A DNA stretch of 64,000 bases, from assembly GCF_009905375.1 (NCBI RefSeq), contig NC_133647.1:169986790-170050789 (forward strand), read 5' to 3'. The position numbers and the translations under genes are program-made. Shown here in pieces: positions 30,100-41,789 of this stretch (position 1 is the stretch's first letter; every line of letters starts with the position of its first letter). The notes beneath the pieces are model-generated. The model saw nothing but the letters and a program-made list of their open reading frames with translations. It made no database searches and was not told the DNA's origin. The stretch comes from Apium graveolens (taxonomy: Eukaryota > Streptophyta > Magnoliopsida > Apiales > Apiaceae).

Positions 30100-31000
30100 C
30101 GCCTATAATTATCCTCTTACCTTTAAAGTGTCGGCCACCTCTTTGGCCTTTCCTGATAGTAAAATTTCCTTACAGTCAATTTCACATTAACCACCTCCAA
30201 TAAATTTCTACCTTATTTCAATCACAGCTTATGTGAAAATGCTTTCCTTAAAATCTGATGAGTAAAAAAAAAATCACCATTTTTCCATAAGTTATTGCCT
30301 CAGTCTTTAGAGGTTAATCACTGTCATGACTGACTCTCAATCATAATTAGAACATCTTTTTTTTTTTTTTTTTTTTTTTTTTTAGTCCTAATTGCCCTGA
30401 ACAATTTTGACCTTTACTGGTTCGATCCATACTTTCTCGTGGTTTAACACGTGCCCCACTTGGCATCATTATAATTACGTCATATTTCTTTTATCAACAT
30501 TTTTATTCTTGAGAATTTTGAATATTACCTTTCTCCTTGTAAAACCTCTAAGGTTATCCTTCAATCGTTCCTCCTGTATTCCCTAGATACAGGGCATATC
30601 AAAATACCATTCACTATTACTAGAACCATTGTCTATATACATCTTGAAAAATTTCTCCACTAATTCTTAAAGGTTATTGTTACCTTAATCCTTTCCAATT
30701 CATACTGTCAAAACTCATACTATCCCTATTAAGGGTGAAATGCCAACCTTTATGCATTCCCCTAGGATTCATTTTAAGTTACCGGTGTTCTATCCTTAAT
30801 TCCACCTTTAAAAGGTACCTGCATCCTTCCATGGATAAATCAAGTCATATATCCTCGACAGATTATCTTATTCATCATTCCCACCTCGATAGTCGATACC
30901 TAATTTCATAATAGCATCCTTATTCAAATTGAGGTCAATCCATATGGCCTCCAAAAGATAACAACGGTTATCCGCTTGTCTTGCCTAATTTGGTAACGAT
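30100..31000 (-). pseudogene. Decayed reverse transcriptase and second RNase H remnant, gypsy element 1
   Basis: Short minus-strand blocks resemble the RT palm (WKDAGTF-like near 30820, the place of the DLF-DQL-x-GA-x-F-SKIDL region) and the RNase H end (SGKAKEVADTL near 30140, the counterpart of [13 protein letters not shown]). Frames change several times and the RT catalytic FIDD motif is not intact. The similarity is weak singly, but the order is right and element 2 has the same blocks. Confidence 0.5.
30357..30383. repeat. 27-base poly(T) run
   Basis: Pure T run on the plus strand in the interior of element 1. The matching place in element 2 (near 53490) has ordinary sequence, so it arose in this copy or is a sequencing artefact. 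Confidence 0.9.
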
Positions 31001-31739
31001 AACAAGGATGTTCTGGAAGATATTGGTCGTGTTCAACGTGAACTTCTTTTTAATAATTCCTTATTTACTTCTGTTGTTTATCTCAACAGTCACCTCAATG
31101 TTGGGATATCTTTCATATCTGGCGTCTCCCTTTCTGGGTATCATGCCACCGGTCTTACACTTTACCTTCTTGAAGGTCACTTCCTTCACCCAATTTTCTT
31201 AATTCCTTACTTTCTTGTCTCCTCAGTCTATCCGCGTCTCATTATTTATCCTTCGAATTATCTCAAGGTTTCCTCGAATCTTCCCAACTTACAGGGGATA
31301 AAATATATGTATCTCTTATACCTTCAACCATCAATTTAACTCATGGTGAATCACTCTCATCCGGACGATTACATACTTTTCTATTTCTATTGCTATGAGT
31401 CTTTAGGGTTTCCTCATACCCGACTCCCTTATCATACCTCAAACTCCTTTGCCTTTATATCCCTTTCCACTTCAGTTCCTTTTTATTTCCCTTTCTCTTA
31501 TCATTATTTCATGAACCATCACAACATAAGCATTGATTCCAAACATCCCGTCATTCTGGATTCGTGTCCTCAGAACGAATCTTGATAACTTTTACAACTT
31601 AGATTCATAATTTATCATACTCGTCTGCCTTTGTTCTGGCTCTAAAGCTTTTACACTATCTCCTTATCTTTGGGAATTACTTTCCCGAAAACAATTGACT
31701 GAACTTAAATCAGTTTATTATAATCTCTTGTTCCGTGCC

Positions 31740-31990
31740 TTCCTTGGCCTTTTACCGGCGGGTGGCCTCTCTCTTAGGAGGGTAAGTGATAAAAACAGTC
31801 TTTTGTGATTCGTCAATCATTTAGAATCTCAAATGATTCCTATATTTCCTTTAGCCAGGCTCTTGCCTCGACTGGGTCAGCTTGTTCCTTGGAACTCTGA
31901 GAGCTTAGCGATTTAAAGGTCCTGAAAGAATTTCCCACCGCACTGTCTCCTCAGGGTGGTGGTTGGGGATAATAGTCTAAGTTCTCTTTA
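31740..31990 (-). pseudogene. Gag remnant downstream of RNase H, gypsy element 1
   Basis: The minus strand holds a decayed gag block whose counterpart in element 2 is clearer (DPVEAR-W-KEIE-SFEIL near 54900, then RWW near 54800). It lies on the 3' side of the first RNase H fragment (32490-33060), the reverse of the normal gag-before-pol order. Confidence 0.55.
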
Positions 31991-32489
31991 GACAGGTCCA
32001 TGAATTTCCGTATAGGAGTACCGTCTCGGGTCTCCTTATCTCGCTCGACTTTTTGTTTCCTTAGTATGAAATGTTTCATCCTACTCCCCATAATTGGGGT
32101 CATCTTTTAATTTAAAATCCTCATTTTTCACTCCATTATGTCATGGGTTCCTTCTATCTTGATGGCGACCTCCATGACTATCACGTTCAGGGTTTGCTCT
32201 AAATCTTATTCCTCAAACTAGCTTTCATCTAAGATCTCATCTTTAAGCTCTTGAACATTTGGAACCCAAATTCTGTAGGAATACCTCATTATTCCCTTCT
32301 CATCTTTCTCGGTATTAACCTCTTATCTATTTGTTGGCTCTCTGCCTTCATTCATAACTTTTCTGGCACAATATGATCTTTTTCAATAATTCGGGCTGTA
32401 TTGCTATCTCAACAGCTTTTCGGTACCGGCTCCGGTTACCTTCACTACTATTTCCATTTTCTCAAAATCTCTTATAAACTCTCCAAAAG

Positions 32490-33060
32490 ACATTATCATC
32501 TTGAGTCTCTCCTTTTTACTAAGGGCATCAGCCACCATATTGGCTTTCCCCGAATGATAAAGAATCTCCCAATCATAATTCTTGATTAGCTCTAACCGCC
32601 TCCTCTGGCGTATGTTGAGCTCTTTCTACGTAAGAATGTACTAGAGCACTTATGGCTTAGGTAATTCTCGCACTTCTCTCCATACAAGTAGTGCCTCCAA
32701 TCTTTAGGGTAAAACTATTGCCACGAGCCCAAGCTCATGGGTGGGGATATCGAATTTTAAATTCCCTTAATTATCTTGACGCAGACGCGATTATCTTGCT
32801 GTGCTATATAAGAAGCACCCTAATTCCTTGTGCGAAGCGTCACTACACTTCACAAAATCACCTTTTCCATCCGGCAATGCCAGCATAGGGGCCATCACCA
32901 ACCTCTGCTTCAGTTCTTGAAAGCTGTTCTCGCATTTCTCTGTCCATTCGAACTTCTCAGTCTTACGAGTAAGCCGCGTTAAAGGGGTTACTATCTTTAC
33001 AAACTTGAACGAACCTCCGGTAGTGACCGGCCAATCCTACCTCTGGGAGTTGCCCTAACC
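32490..33060 (-). pseudogene. RT-thumb and first RNase H remnant, gypsy element 1
   Basis: Minus-strand pieces correspond to the end of RT (TRLTRKTEKFEWTEKCENSF, about 32920-32980) and to RNase H, including the LELIK...YHSGKANMVADAL region near 32515-32600. It lies within about 450 bases of the primer site, so gag, protease and most of RT are missing upstream of it. Stops and frameshifts are present. Confidence 0.7.
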
Positions 33061-33086
33061 ATGGTCATCAATTCATCAGTGGTCCT

Positions 33087-33218
33087 TTATCCAATCTTGC
33101 CAGGATCCTCCTTGGGATCCTCCTCAACAACTATCCCTTCTAGGACAACCTCCTCAACCGCTACCTCCTCAATATCAACATCATCCGGTCCTGCGTTAGG
33201 ACGCTCTATTGGATCCAT
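33087..33218 (-). pseudogene. Leader ORF of gypsy element 1
   Basis: The minus strand starts MDPIERPNAGPDD at 33218, is strongly acidic, and ends at TAA at 33087. The same start and acidic character occur in element 2 (56254), so the start is a conserved feature of the family. It probably represents the N-terminus of the original gag, now cut short. Confidence 0.6.
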
Positions 33219-33460
33219 AATTTGATCTCCAATGAGTAATAAAACATCATCGCGATGTTGCTCCTCAACCTCAGGGTTCGGAGTCCCGCTACCATATACG
33301 ATAACGAACTACGCTCCTATCACGATATTTATAAGGGTTCCCATAAGGGTTTTAACTGTCAGTGCTACGTTAGGTAGCCCGACTATGAACTTGGCAAGAG
33401 TTCTTATTATCTTAGTTAACTTATTATCTTAACGTCCCATCATCTCTGAGGTTTATAACG

Positions 33461-33476
33461 CTTAGCTCTGATACCA
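33461..33476 (-). other. Primer binding site of gypsy element 1
   Basis: TGGTATCAGAGC on the minus strand, four bases inside the 5' LTR edge at 33481; complementary to initiator-Met tRNA. Confidence 0.9.
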
Positions 33477-33480
33477 TTTC

Positions 33481-36400
33481 TGTAACACCCCCAGATCCGG
33501 GGTCGGGGATCCGGGTCGTCACGGTCTTTCTTTCCACAATATCACTTCACTTAATTAATAAATAACCTTATGCTGTGACCCCACACTAACACACACCACA
33601 ACCCGTTATAGTCTCAGAGATGAAATTTAAATAAGTACAAGTCTTTGAATCCACAATTTAAAAGTTATTACAACCCAAAATGATTACTTGATAAATTTAC
33701 AGTTAATTGCCATTATCTGCCACAAGTTATAATTATACATAATTGATTCTCAAAAGTAGATGGTCTGATCTACAATAGATCTACCTCTGCAGCTATAGCA
33801 GCTACAACATCAACGGGAAGACACAGGACGCTTCCCACGCGCTTGCGCTGGGTCTGCTGGAGTCTGGCCATCTTTCCTAACTGTTGTTGTGTGATGAAGA
33901 AATAAAGCAAGGGTGAGCAGCAAGCCCACCAAAATAATATGTATAATGATTTACAATATATGAGCCTACTCATAATACTCATGAAAGTCTTGGTCAAAAG
34001 AAATGAACCAAGTTGATATCTTAATGCGATGAAGTCGCAAAATATTCAGTATATATATATATACATATATACTTTTCAAAATATTGGAAGTCCTCTTCCA
34101 TGCATAATACACACAGAATTCCAGTGTATAACTGTATAAAAATATCGTTGCAAGGTGATCTCATATATCTAACCTTGTCTCAACGTTTTTCTGAAAATCT
34201 TTGTCATGCATAAGATAATCATTTACTAGATATAAGTTTAAAAGATGAAGTTACAAAATACTCCAATATACTTATATCTTTTCCAAATACTACTTGAACT
34301 ACCACCATTCAAGTTATAATTAGTTTCCAAAGTTCATCACATAGACGAGACTACAAGATAATACTTGAATAGATTCAACCTTTAAAATATCATCAAAATA
34401 AAATGAAGTTATGAGATACTTCATTTGATGCAAACATTATTTTGAAAACTTGACCCTGCCAACACTCAACAATCGCCCAACCGTAGCCTTTCTATCGAAG
34501 TGCTTTGGGTAGTGTTGCAGAAATATCCAATTGGATGATGAACTCATTACGGGAGTTTACCGCGCCAGGAAGACCACTTACGATGATCAGTCGTAGTAGT
34601 ACAACCCCACCATTTTCTACATGTAGAGGAGAACCTGTCGGATTTACTTGTCAACCGAACACTGAACTCCTAAGGAATGGACCGCCTTAGCGGAACTTCC
34701 AGGCCATTTGGGCCAATATAATAAGGCTGGGCCGGCGCTACTCGACCACTTACGCCACTCCTAGTTCAGATGAAATCCATGACTCTGAAACGTAAAGCTC
34801 GTTTCCCCCTTTCCCCAAGTAGAAACTTGTTGATACGGCTCCACCAAGAAGTCGTACCTAGTTGGAAAGGAAAACTCACCGATATTTCCCAGGCGATGCC
34901 TGTTAATGGATTAACTTGTTCCAAGAATTTTACTTCCCGAATATTGGGTAAGTAATCAAAAACTCTTTTACCAAGACAGCAACCTTGTTGCGAATATAAA
35001 ACACACCACCGAGCCGGATCCCCCAGGTTTTGAGCGAGTATTTAAATCCCCTTTTTAAAAAGGAAGATCTTAAATATAAAAATGAGTTTTTGGGATCCGC
35101 TCTGACTTTTAAAAATCATTTTGAAGACTCGAAAACACTTTAAAGAGTGTTTGGAGTAAGGCTGATTTAATGAAGTAAATCAGTCCCCAGAATATTTTAG
35201 AAAATGACTGAATATTATTATTTTAAATAATATTCCCATAAAGAATAATCTTTATAAAAATAATTGAAGTAGAAGTATTAACTTATACTTGAAATAAACA
35301 TTAAATAACCAAAGATATACTTATATGAAAGTATTATCTTTATTTGAATAATCGAAAATAAGTTTGATTATGAACACCTTATTCTTTAATAGAATAAAGA
35401 ATATAATTCAGTACATAATCGGAGTCATAATACCTCGAATGAATACTATAAATAATATTCATAAAATAAAGGAGTCATACATCCTCAAATGAATATCCAA
35501 GTAATATTCAATAATAATATAAACTGAGTCATAAGCCCTCGAATGAATACTCAAATTAATATTCAATTAAGTAAAATAAAGGTATCGAATAAACCTTATT
35601 CGATCCATAGTTTTAAAAACTATATCCATATATATATAAATATATATATATATATAATATACTCGGGAACATCGACTCCCGGTTTAGAAATATGTTCACC
35701 TTTTATCCCCTATACTAAGGGTATACGCAACTACTTGCTTATTTCTAGCATAGGTATTATGCAACTATAAGCATTGAAATCAACAGATAGATAACCAGAT
35801 TACGAAACAGACATGCATATATACCATATCAGCATGCTCCAATATATCGCAAAATTTGCTAATAACAATCATGCACTATCACAAGATAATGCATATACAT
35901 ATATTTACATCACAACAACAGTATAACGGGTAGAAAACTTGCCTGAGCGACTTGGGGTGATAAAAGGCTCGGGACGAGTCTGGTAACCTATAAACAACAA
36001 GTAAGTTGGAATTAAACCAAAATCACTTGTAAATCTATACTTTAACTAACTTAGACTCTAACGCTTGATTTTGCGCTCACTGATTTGCTTAAGTCACTCG
36101 GGTACCCTCGGCTCCTTCATTTTTAATAATTTAACCTTTACGAGTTTTAAAGCGATTCCTTCGCGAGTGACTTACCAACTGCCTAAAACACTTACCATAA
36201 ATGTTTCATGCATTAATTAACCCTTTTTGGTCTTTAACCTACATTTCAAAGTAAGGCGAGGGAAAAAGTTTCGTTCGTGAAACGCCGTTACTTGAAACGG
36301 TCGTTTCTCCTAAACCGTAAATCGGAATCGAACGAACTACATATCAAAACGAAGCTCGTAACATGAGCTATCTAAACATGGCAGTGGTCACAATCTAGCA

Positions 36401-37728
36401 GGGGGTTCTCGGGTCCTAATGCTATGCACAAAAACAGTCCAAAGAAAATCGGACGTTACGACGGCTATGTTTACGCGATTTCCCATTTTTTTTAAACCAT
36501 TCAAACCCATTCCAAATCAACCCCAAATCCAACCTCAAATCCATCATACAACAATCATCCATCCTTATCACATCATAACAATCCCAACAAATCCACATTA
36601 ACCATTTATACTATTCTTTATCATGAATTTAAACTACACTTAAGTTCATTAATCAACAACCAAGATTTACAACTTCAAAAACAACCCAAAACCCATTAAT
36701 CTCTACATACACAATCATCAAGCCTCTCATGAACTCTAATACTCATTTTATGCTCTTAACTTTCAATAACAAAGCTTGGTTAAGAGATTATACCTTCCTT
36801 GGAGAGTGGAGAATCAAGGGGATGGCTTGGAATCATCTTTAAAGCCCTTATCCAAGCTTAATCTAAACAAAACTTCAAGAACACAAATTTTAGTTCTTGA
36901 AAACACTATTCACCATCTTCTTTGATGATTTATAGAAAAAGATTGGCTTGGATTTAGAAGCTTAAACTTATAGGAAGTATGTAACTTAACTAGGAGAAGC
37001 TAGGATAATTACCTTGCTAAATAATAAGTGGAGGAGCTTGAACTTCCATTTTTTAAGAAGAGAACCCGAGAGCTTCATGAAGAAGAAGAAGAATTTTGTG
37101 TTTTGCCTTGTCTTGATTTTTGGTTGGTTGATTTGGTTTTGTTTTTGATTTAGTAAATTACCTTCTTGCCCTTGGATTTGTGTGGTTACAAAGCCACCAC
37201 ACCTCCTCCTTCCCATGTCATGCTTATCTCATCCACATGATGTCATCCTTCCTTCCTTGTCTTCTTTCTATTGGTTGGATGACATCACTCCCATTAATCC
37301 CTTTGATTAACTTCCTAATCGTTTGCCTAATGACCGCTGATCTGCTATACGGTTCGCTTAACTTTCGTTCTCGTTTATCGTTTGAAGGATCATACCCGGG
37401 ATCTTATTACTTAGGTTCCCTTAACCTTTCTCAATACATTATATTCCTTTTTATGATCCTCTATTATAATCCTTTAATTTAAATCCTTTTTATCCTGTTA
37501 CCTCATACTCAATTCTCTCCGTATATTGTGGATTTCCGGGAAAAACCAAAGTGTTCGGAATTGGATTCTGACGATCTTTACATACACTTATATACTTCAT
37601 AGAGTACTAATAATATCCCATAAGATCAATAACAGAACCCCTACATAGCGTGGCATGAAAAGTTTTCTCGTTCAGCAAAAACACTATTCATAAGGGTTTC
37701 AAAAATTTCCAAAATTGGGGTTATTACA
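33481..37728 (-). repeat. 5' LTR of gypsy element 1
   Basis: Copy of the LTR at 23680-27929, offset by 9,801 bases at the start and 9,799 beyond the TA run. All landmarks and spurious ORFs recur unchanged. Next to the GGTTG target duplication at 37729-37733. Confidence 0.92.
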
Positions 37729-38626
37729 GGTTGTCTTAGATTCTTCTGTCATCTTCTTTCTCTACAGAGTTTCAACAGTTTCATCTTCAGCAGCTGTATC
37801 ATCAAAGACTTGAACCATCTTGCACACAGGATCCATCAGAATTTGAGGAATCTTCATTTTCTGCTTCTTGACTATCTCCCCAACTTTCCCTTTTCCCTTG
37901 TATTTGGGATCAGTAGTAGTTTGAGATCTAGTCCTTGATGTAAGAATCTCTGTGGCAGATCTTTCTTTTATCACTATACCTTTCTCCTTAGGTTTGGGAG
38001 GCTTCCTTGCATTAGAAGCTTTAAATTCAGGATTTGTCTTCTCAGCGGCAAATCTAGCTTCTTCCTCCTTTAGAGTCTCTAAATCCATTCCAGGATTATG
38101 CTTGAGAAACAATATTTTAGCAATTTCTTCATCAAGAGTCTGGATCTTGGGATCCTTATAGTAGACAGTAGTCTCCCTTCCCTTAAGCTTTAGAGTTTTT
38201 TAAAATTTCTGAGAGTCTTGACTTCCAGACTGAATTAGAATATCAGAACTTGTTATCAAAGTTTGAGCATTCACAGCTTCAGAACTTATATTCTTCTGTG
38301 TAGAAGATTTGCTAGAATCAGAAATTAGTTTATGTGAAGAAACTTTGCTGCTTTGCTTGCCTTGACTTTGACCTTTGCCCTTGCAAGAGTTTCCCTGGTC
38401 ATCTTCAGAATCATCCTTTTTCTTCAGTGTTTGGCTTGGTGAGCATTTGGACCAAACTATCTTCTCCCCCTTTTTGGCATCATCTGACAGGAGTAGAGAA
38501 AGAAGGAGTTCCACTGAAGATCGGATTTCATTGAGCTGTGTTTGTTGAGAGGCTTGATTTTGCAGGACCTCATCCAGTTGGGCCTGCTGCTTTTCTTGAA
38601 CAAGCTCAAAATAAGTCAAGTAAATA
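37729..38626 (-). pseudogene. Copia A 3' ORF (downstream of pol), proximal part
   Basis: Minus-strand coding downstream of RNase H. It starts near 38620 with a glutamine-rich, coiled-coil-like stretch (ELVQEKQQAQLDEVLQNQAS), becomes serine/lysine-rich, and continues in a second open stretch (37762-38112: GMDLETLKEEEARFAAEK, basic KPPKPKEKGIVIKE, PQILMDPVCKMVQVFDD). A TAG at about 37760 interrupts it, and the frame then runs to the gypsy 1 insertion at 37729 and resumes at 23679. Copia elements with an extra ORF after pol are known mainly among Sireviruses, where it is called env-like. No signal peptide or membrane segment is visible in the coding part, so an envelope role is not supported here. 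Confidence 0.65.
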
Positions 38627-38718
38627 AACAATGCCACGTACCTAATTATTGTTCTGTGAAATATAACTGTTACAGTAAATATTAAACATAAGTCAAGTAA
38701 ATAAATGATGCCACGCAA

Positions 38719-39725
38719 GCATCAGGATTTGCATCAGAACTTGACTATTATCAGAATTTAACGGTCATCAGAACATGGCTTCTATACTAAAAAAATGAAT
38801 GACTGTTTCTGTGATTCTTCACACAAATACTAACTGGTTTCTTCAGAGTTTAATCATTAGAGCATAATCAGAACTTGTCCTCAAAATTTATGCAAATAAT
38901 ACTTAACTGTTTATCAGAAACAACTTAATCACCACAGTAATTTTCATCATTCATATGGAGTGATAGTGTGTGTATGTGCAAATGATCAGATAAAGATTAA
39001 AGTCTGATAAACTTCAGTATATCTTAGAAATAAGCATAACTAAGAAAAATGCTTAAAATCAGTCTTTAATTTTGAAGTCTACTATAGAATAAATTTATGC
39101 AAGAATCCACCTCAACTATTTGTGCTCATTTTATGCATCTTTTGAAATTCTTTTGACAATGGCTTCTCAGTGTAAGTAAGTTACAACTGCCATCAGAATT
39201 TATGCTATTATCAGAATATTTCTTCAGTAATCAGAGAATGTGAAAAGTCACCAAGAAAAATTTATTTGCTTTTCTAATGCATATAACTTAATATCAGCAA
39301 TACACTTGGATCTTCCCTTTCACATATTTACTTTAGATCTTAAAGGAGTACTTTATTTCAATTTTTCTTTTCTTTTATTTTCTTCATATAAGTGAGGCTT
39401 ATCAAGCTTGTAGTTCATACTTAAGATTTACTGACATCAGAATTTGACAAATAAGAAGTAATAATCTAGTTTGTGACTTAGTAATAAGATACAGGAAGTA
39501 AATTTGGCTAAGATCAAAATCAGAATTTGCTTGTGTTATGGATTATCTAACAAGATAATCCTCATTGGATTGAATAGTCACAGAGCATTCAAAACACTTT
39601 CAGAGTTTATAGAATCACATCAGATAATAAGTAGTGTTTAATATGTTACAATTTAAGCACAGATTACATTGAGATAAGAAAATCTGTAAACACTGATCAT
39701 AAAGTCTGATGTATGAGAATAAAAA
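38719..39725 (-). other. Non-coding spacer between RNase H and the 3' ORF of copia A, rich in ATCAGAA words
   Basis: About 1 kb with no supported coding. The words ATCAGAA, TCAGAATTT and TCAGAACTT recur more than ten times on the plus strand. It may contain the splice signals or the promoter for the downstream ORF. Confidence 0.5.
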
Positions 39726-41220
39726 CTAAACATATTTTGAGAAAGAACCTGAAACCATTCCAAGTTCATTTACCAGTCTTGTAAAAGTAGCTTCACATAG
39801 TGGTTTTGTGAAGATATCTGATAGTTGTTGATCTGTTGGAACAAAATGCAATTCCACTGTACCTTCTATCACATGTTCCCTTATGAAATGGTACCTAATG
39901 CTGATGTGCTTTGTCATTGAGTGTTGAACTGAATTTCCTGTCATAGCAATAGTACTTTGATTATCACAGTAAATAGGTATTTTAGAAAATTCTAACCCAT
40001 AGTCCAGTAACTGATTCTTCATCCAAAGAATCTGTGCACAACAGCTTTCTGCAGCAATATATTATGCTTCTGCAGTTGATGTGGAAATTGATTTCTGTTT
40101 CTTGCTAAACTAAGAAACCAATCTGCCTCCAAGAAATTGGCAGCTTCCAAATCTGATTCCCTAGGATACCACAATCCTAGATCAGCTGTACCCTTGAGGT
40201 ACTTGAAAATTCTTTTCACAGCTATTAGATGAAGTTCTTTTGGATCAGCCTGAAATCTTGCACAAAGACAGGTAGCATACATGATATCTGGTCTACTTGC
40301 AGTTAAATAGAGTAAAGAGCCAATCATACCTCTGTGATTAGTAATATCTACTGATGCTCCAGTATCTTTATCTAACTTGGTGGCAGTAGCCATGAGAGTT
40401 GATGTAGTAGAACTGTCTTGCATTCCAAATTTCTTGAGTAGATTTCTGGTGTACTTGGATTGACTGATAAAAGTACCATCTTCAGTTTGTTTGACTTGAA
40501 GTCCCAGAAAATAACTCAACTCTCCCATCATACTCATTTGATATCTTGATTGCATTAACTTGGAAACTTTCAAAAAGTTTTGTATTTGTAGAGCCAAAGA
40601 TGATATCATCAACATATATTTGTACCAAAAGTAAGTCATTTCCATGGTTGAGGTAGAATAAAGTCTTGTCAATTGTGCCTCTATGAAATCCACTTTCCCG
40701 AAGGAATTGAGTCAGAGTCTCATACCATGCTCTAGGAGCTTGCTTAAGGCCATAAAGTGTTTTGTCAAGCCTGTAGACATGATTTGGAAATTTTGGATCT
40801 ACAAAGCCTGGAGGTTGTTCAACATACCTCTTCTTCCAATTCTCCATTGAGAAAAACACTTTTCACATCCACTTGAAAGACTTTAAACTTCTTGTGAGCA
40901 GCATAAGCCAAAAAGATTCTTATGGCTTCTAATCTAGCAACTGGAGCAAATGTTTCATCATAGTCAATACCCTCCTGTTGGGAGTAACCTTTAGCAAACA
41001 ACCTTGCTTTATTTCTTGTAATTATGCCATCACTGTCAGTTTTGTTTCTGAATACCCATTTTGTGCCAACAATGGATCTGTCTTTGGTCTTGGCACTAGG
41101 GTCCAGACTTTATTTCTTTCAAATTCATTTAACTCTTCCTGCATTTCTTGCACCCAATCAGCATCTTGAAGAGCTTCTTCCACTTTCTTTGGTTCAGTCT
41201 GAGATAGAAAGGACTGCTAG
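39726..41220 (-). pseudogene. Copia A reverse transcriptase and RNase H
   Basis: Minus-strand Ty1/copia RT. It begins near 41170 ([20 protein letters not shown]). The fingers/palm block is at 40819-41001 ([35 protein letters not shown]), followed by LYGLKQAPRAWYE. The catalytic YVDD is at 40605-40616. The frame shifts near 40580-40600, then continues (GELSYFLGLQV, GSLLYLTASRPDIMYA). RNase H is damaged: the ADYAG-type centre is deleted near 40100-40140 and two stops follow, but the end is clear (CDNQSTIAMTGN, TKHISIRYHFIREHV, LSDIFTKPL at 39780-39960). Domain order INT-RT-RH is the copia order. It cannot encode an active enzyme. Confidence 0.92.
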
Positions 41221-41777
41221 AGACAATCATTTGTTGTTGCTGTTCTAGTTCTGACATCTGCTTCAGGATCTCCAATTATTAAGTCGGGTGTATGTGATTT
41301 AGTCCACTTCCTTGCAGATGGAAGTTGATCTCTAGAACTGGATCCTCCCCCATGATTCATGCTGTCTCCATCAACATTTTCTGATGCTCCCCCTGAAGTT
41401 ATGCTCTCTGAGATTCCAGAATTTGAGTTGGATCCTTCAGGAATTGAAGAATTAGAGTTTCCAGAATTATCAGAATTTGGCTCATCCGAACTTGATGAAT
41501 CAGAACTTAAAGAGGCAGTGACTGGTTCTGATGGTTCTTGAGAATCTTGAGATGTGGTATGATCATCAGCTTGCTCCCCCTGAACAGGTGCATTTTCCTT
41601 TGGAGCAGTTACCACGGTTTCAATGACATCGGAATTTAACCCGTTAGAACTTACAGGATCAGGATTTAGGTCATCAGAATTTATATCTTCATTTTCAAAT
41701 CTCAGCTGATCATGATCATTGAAATCTTCAAGTCTAGTAATCTTTTTATCATCAAAAGATGCATTGATAGATTCCAT
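41217..41777 (-). pseudogene. Copia A integrase-RT linker
   Basis: Open minus-strand stretch of 186 codons, acidic and very rich in Ser, Asn, Asp and Glu (SSDSSSSDEPNSDNSGNSNS, SGGASENVDGDS). Long low-complexity linkers at this place are usual in copia pol. It ends at a TAG just before the RT block. Confidence 0.8.
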
Positions 41778-41789
41778 GAAAACCCTTGT

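Larger units (their letters stand above)
23680..37728 (-). mobile_element. Gypsy element 1: complete but non-autonomous, about 14.05 kb
   Basis: Two LTRs in direct orientation (23680-27929, 4,250 bases; 33481-37728, 4,248 bases) flank a 5.55-kb interior. Five-base target duplications GGTTG lie at 23675-23679 and 37729-37733. The primer site is at 33461-33476 and the polypurine tract at 27930-27942, so the element reads on the minus strand. By eye the LTRs are the same except for a 2-base difference in a TA run near 25835/35635. The interior has only short, stop-filled remnants of gag and pol in an unusual order (see separate entries). Complete ends, a clean target duplication and near-identical LTRs show a recent insertion; the lack of coding capacity implies that proteins were supplied by another element. 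Confidence 0.9.

Noticed and set aside
41359..41541. Plus-strand frame opposite the copia A linker
   Set aside because: Shadow of the Ser/Asp-rich linker on the opposite strand.
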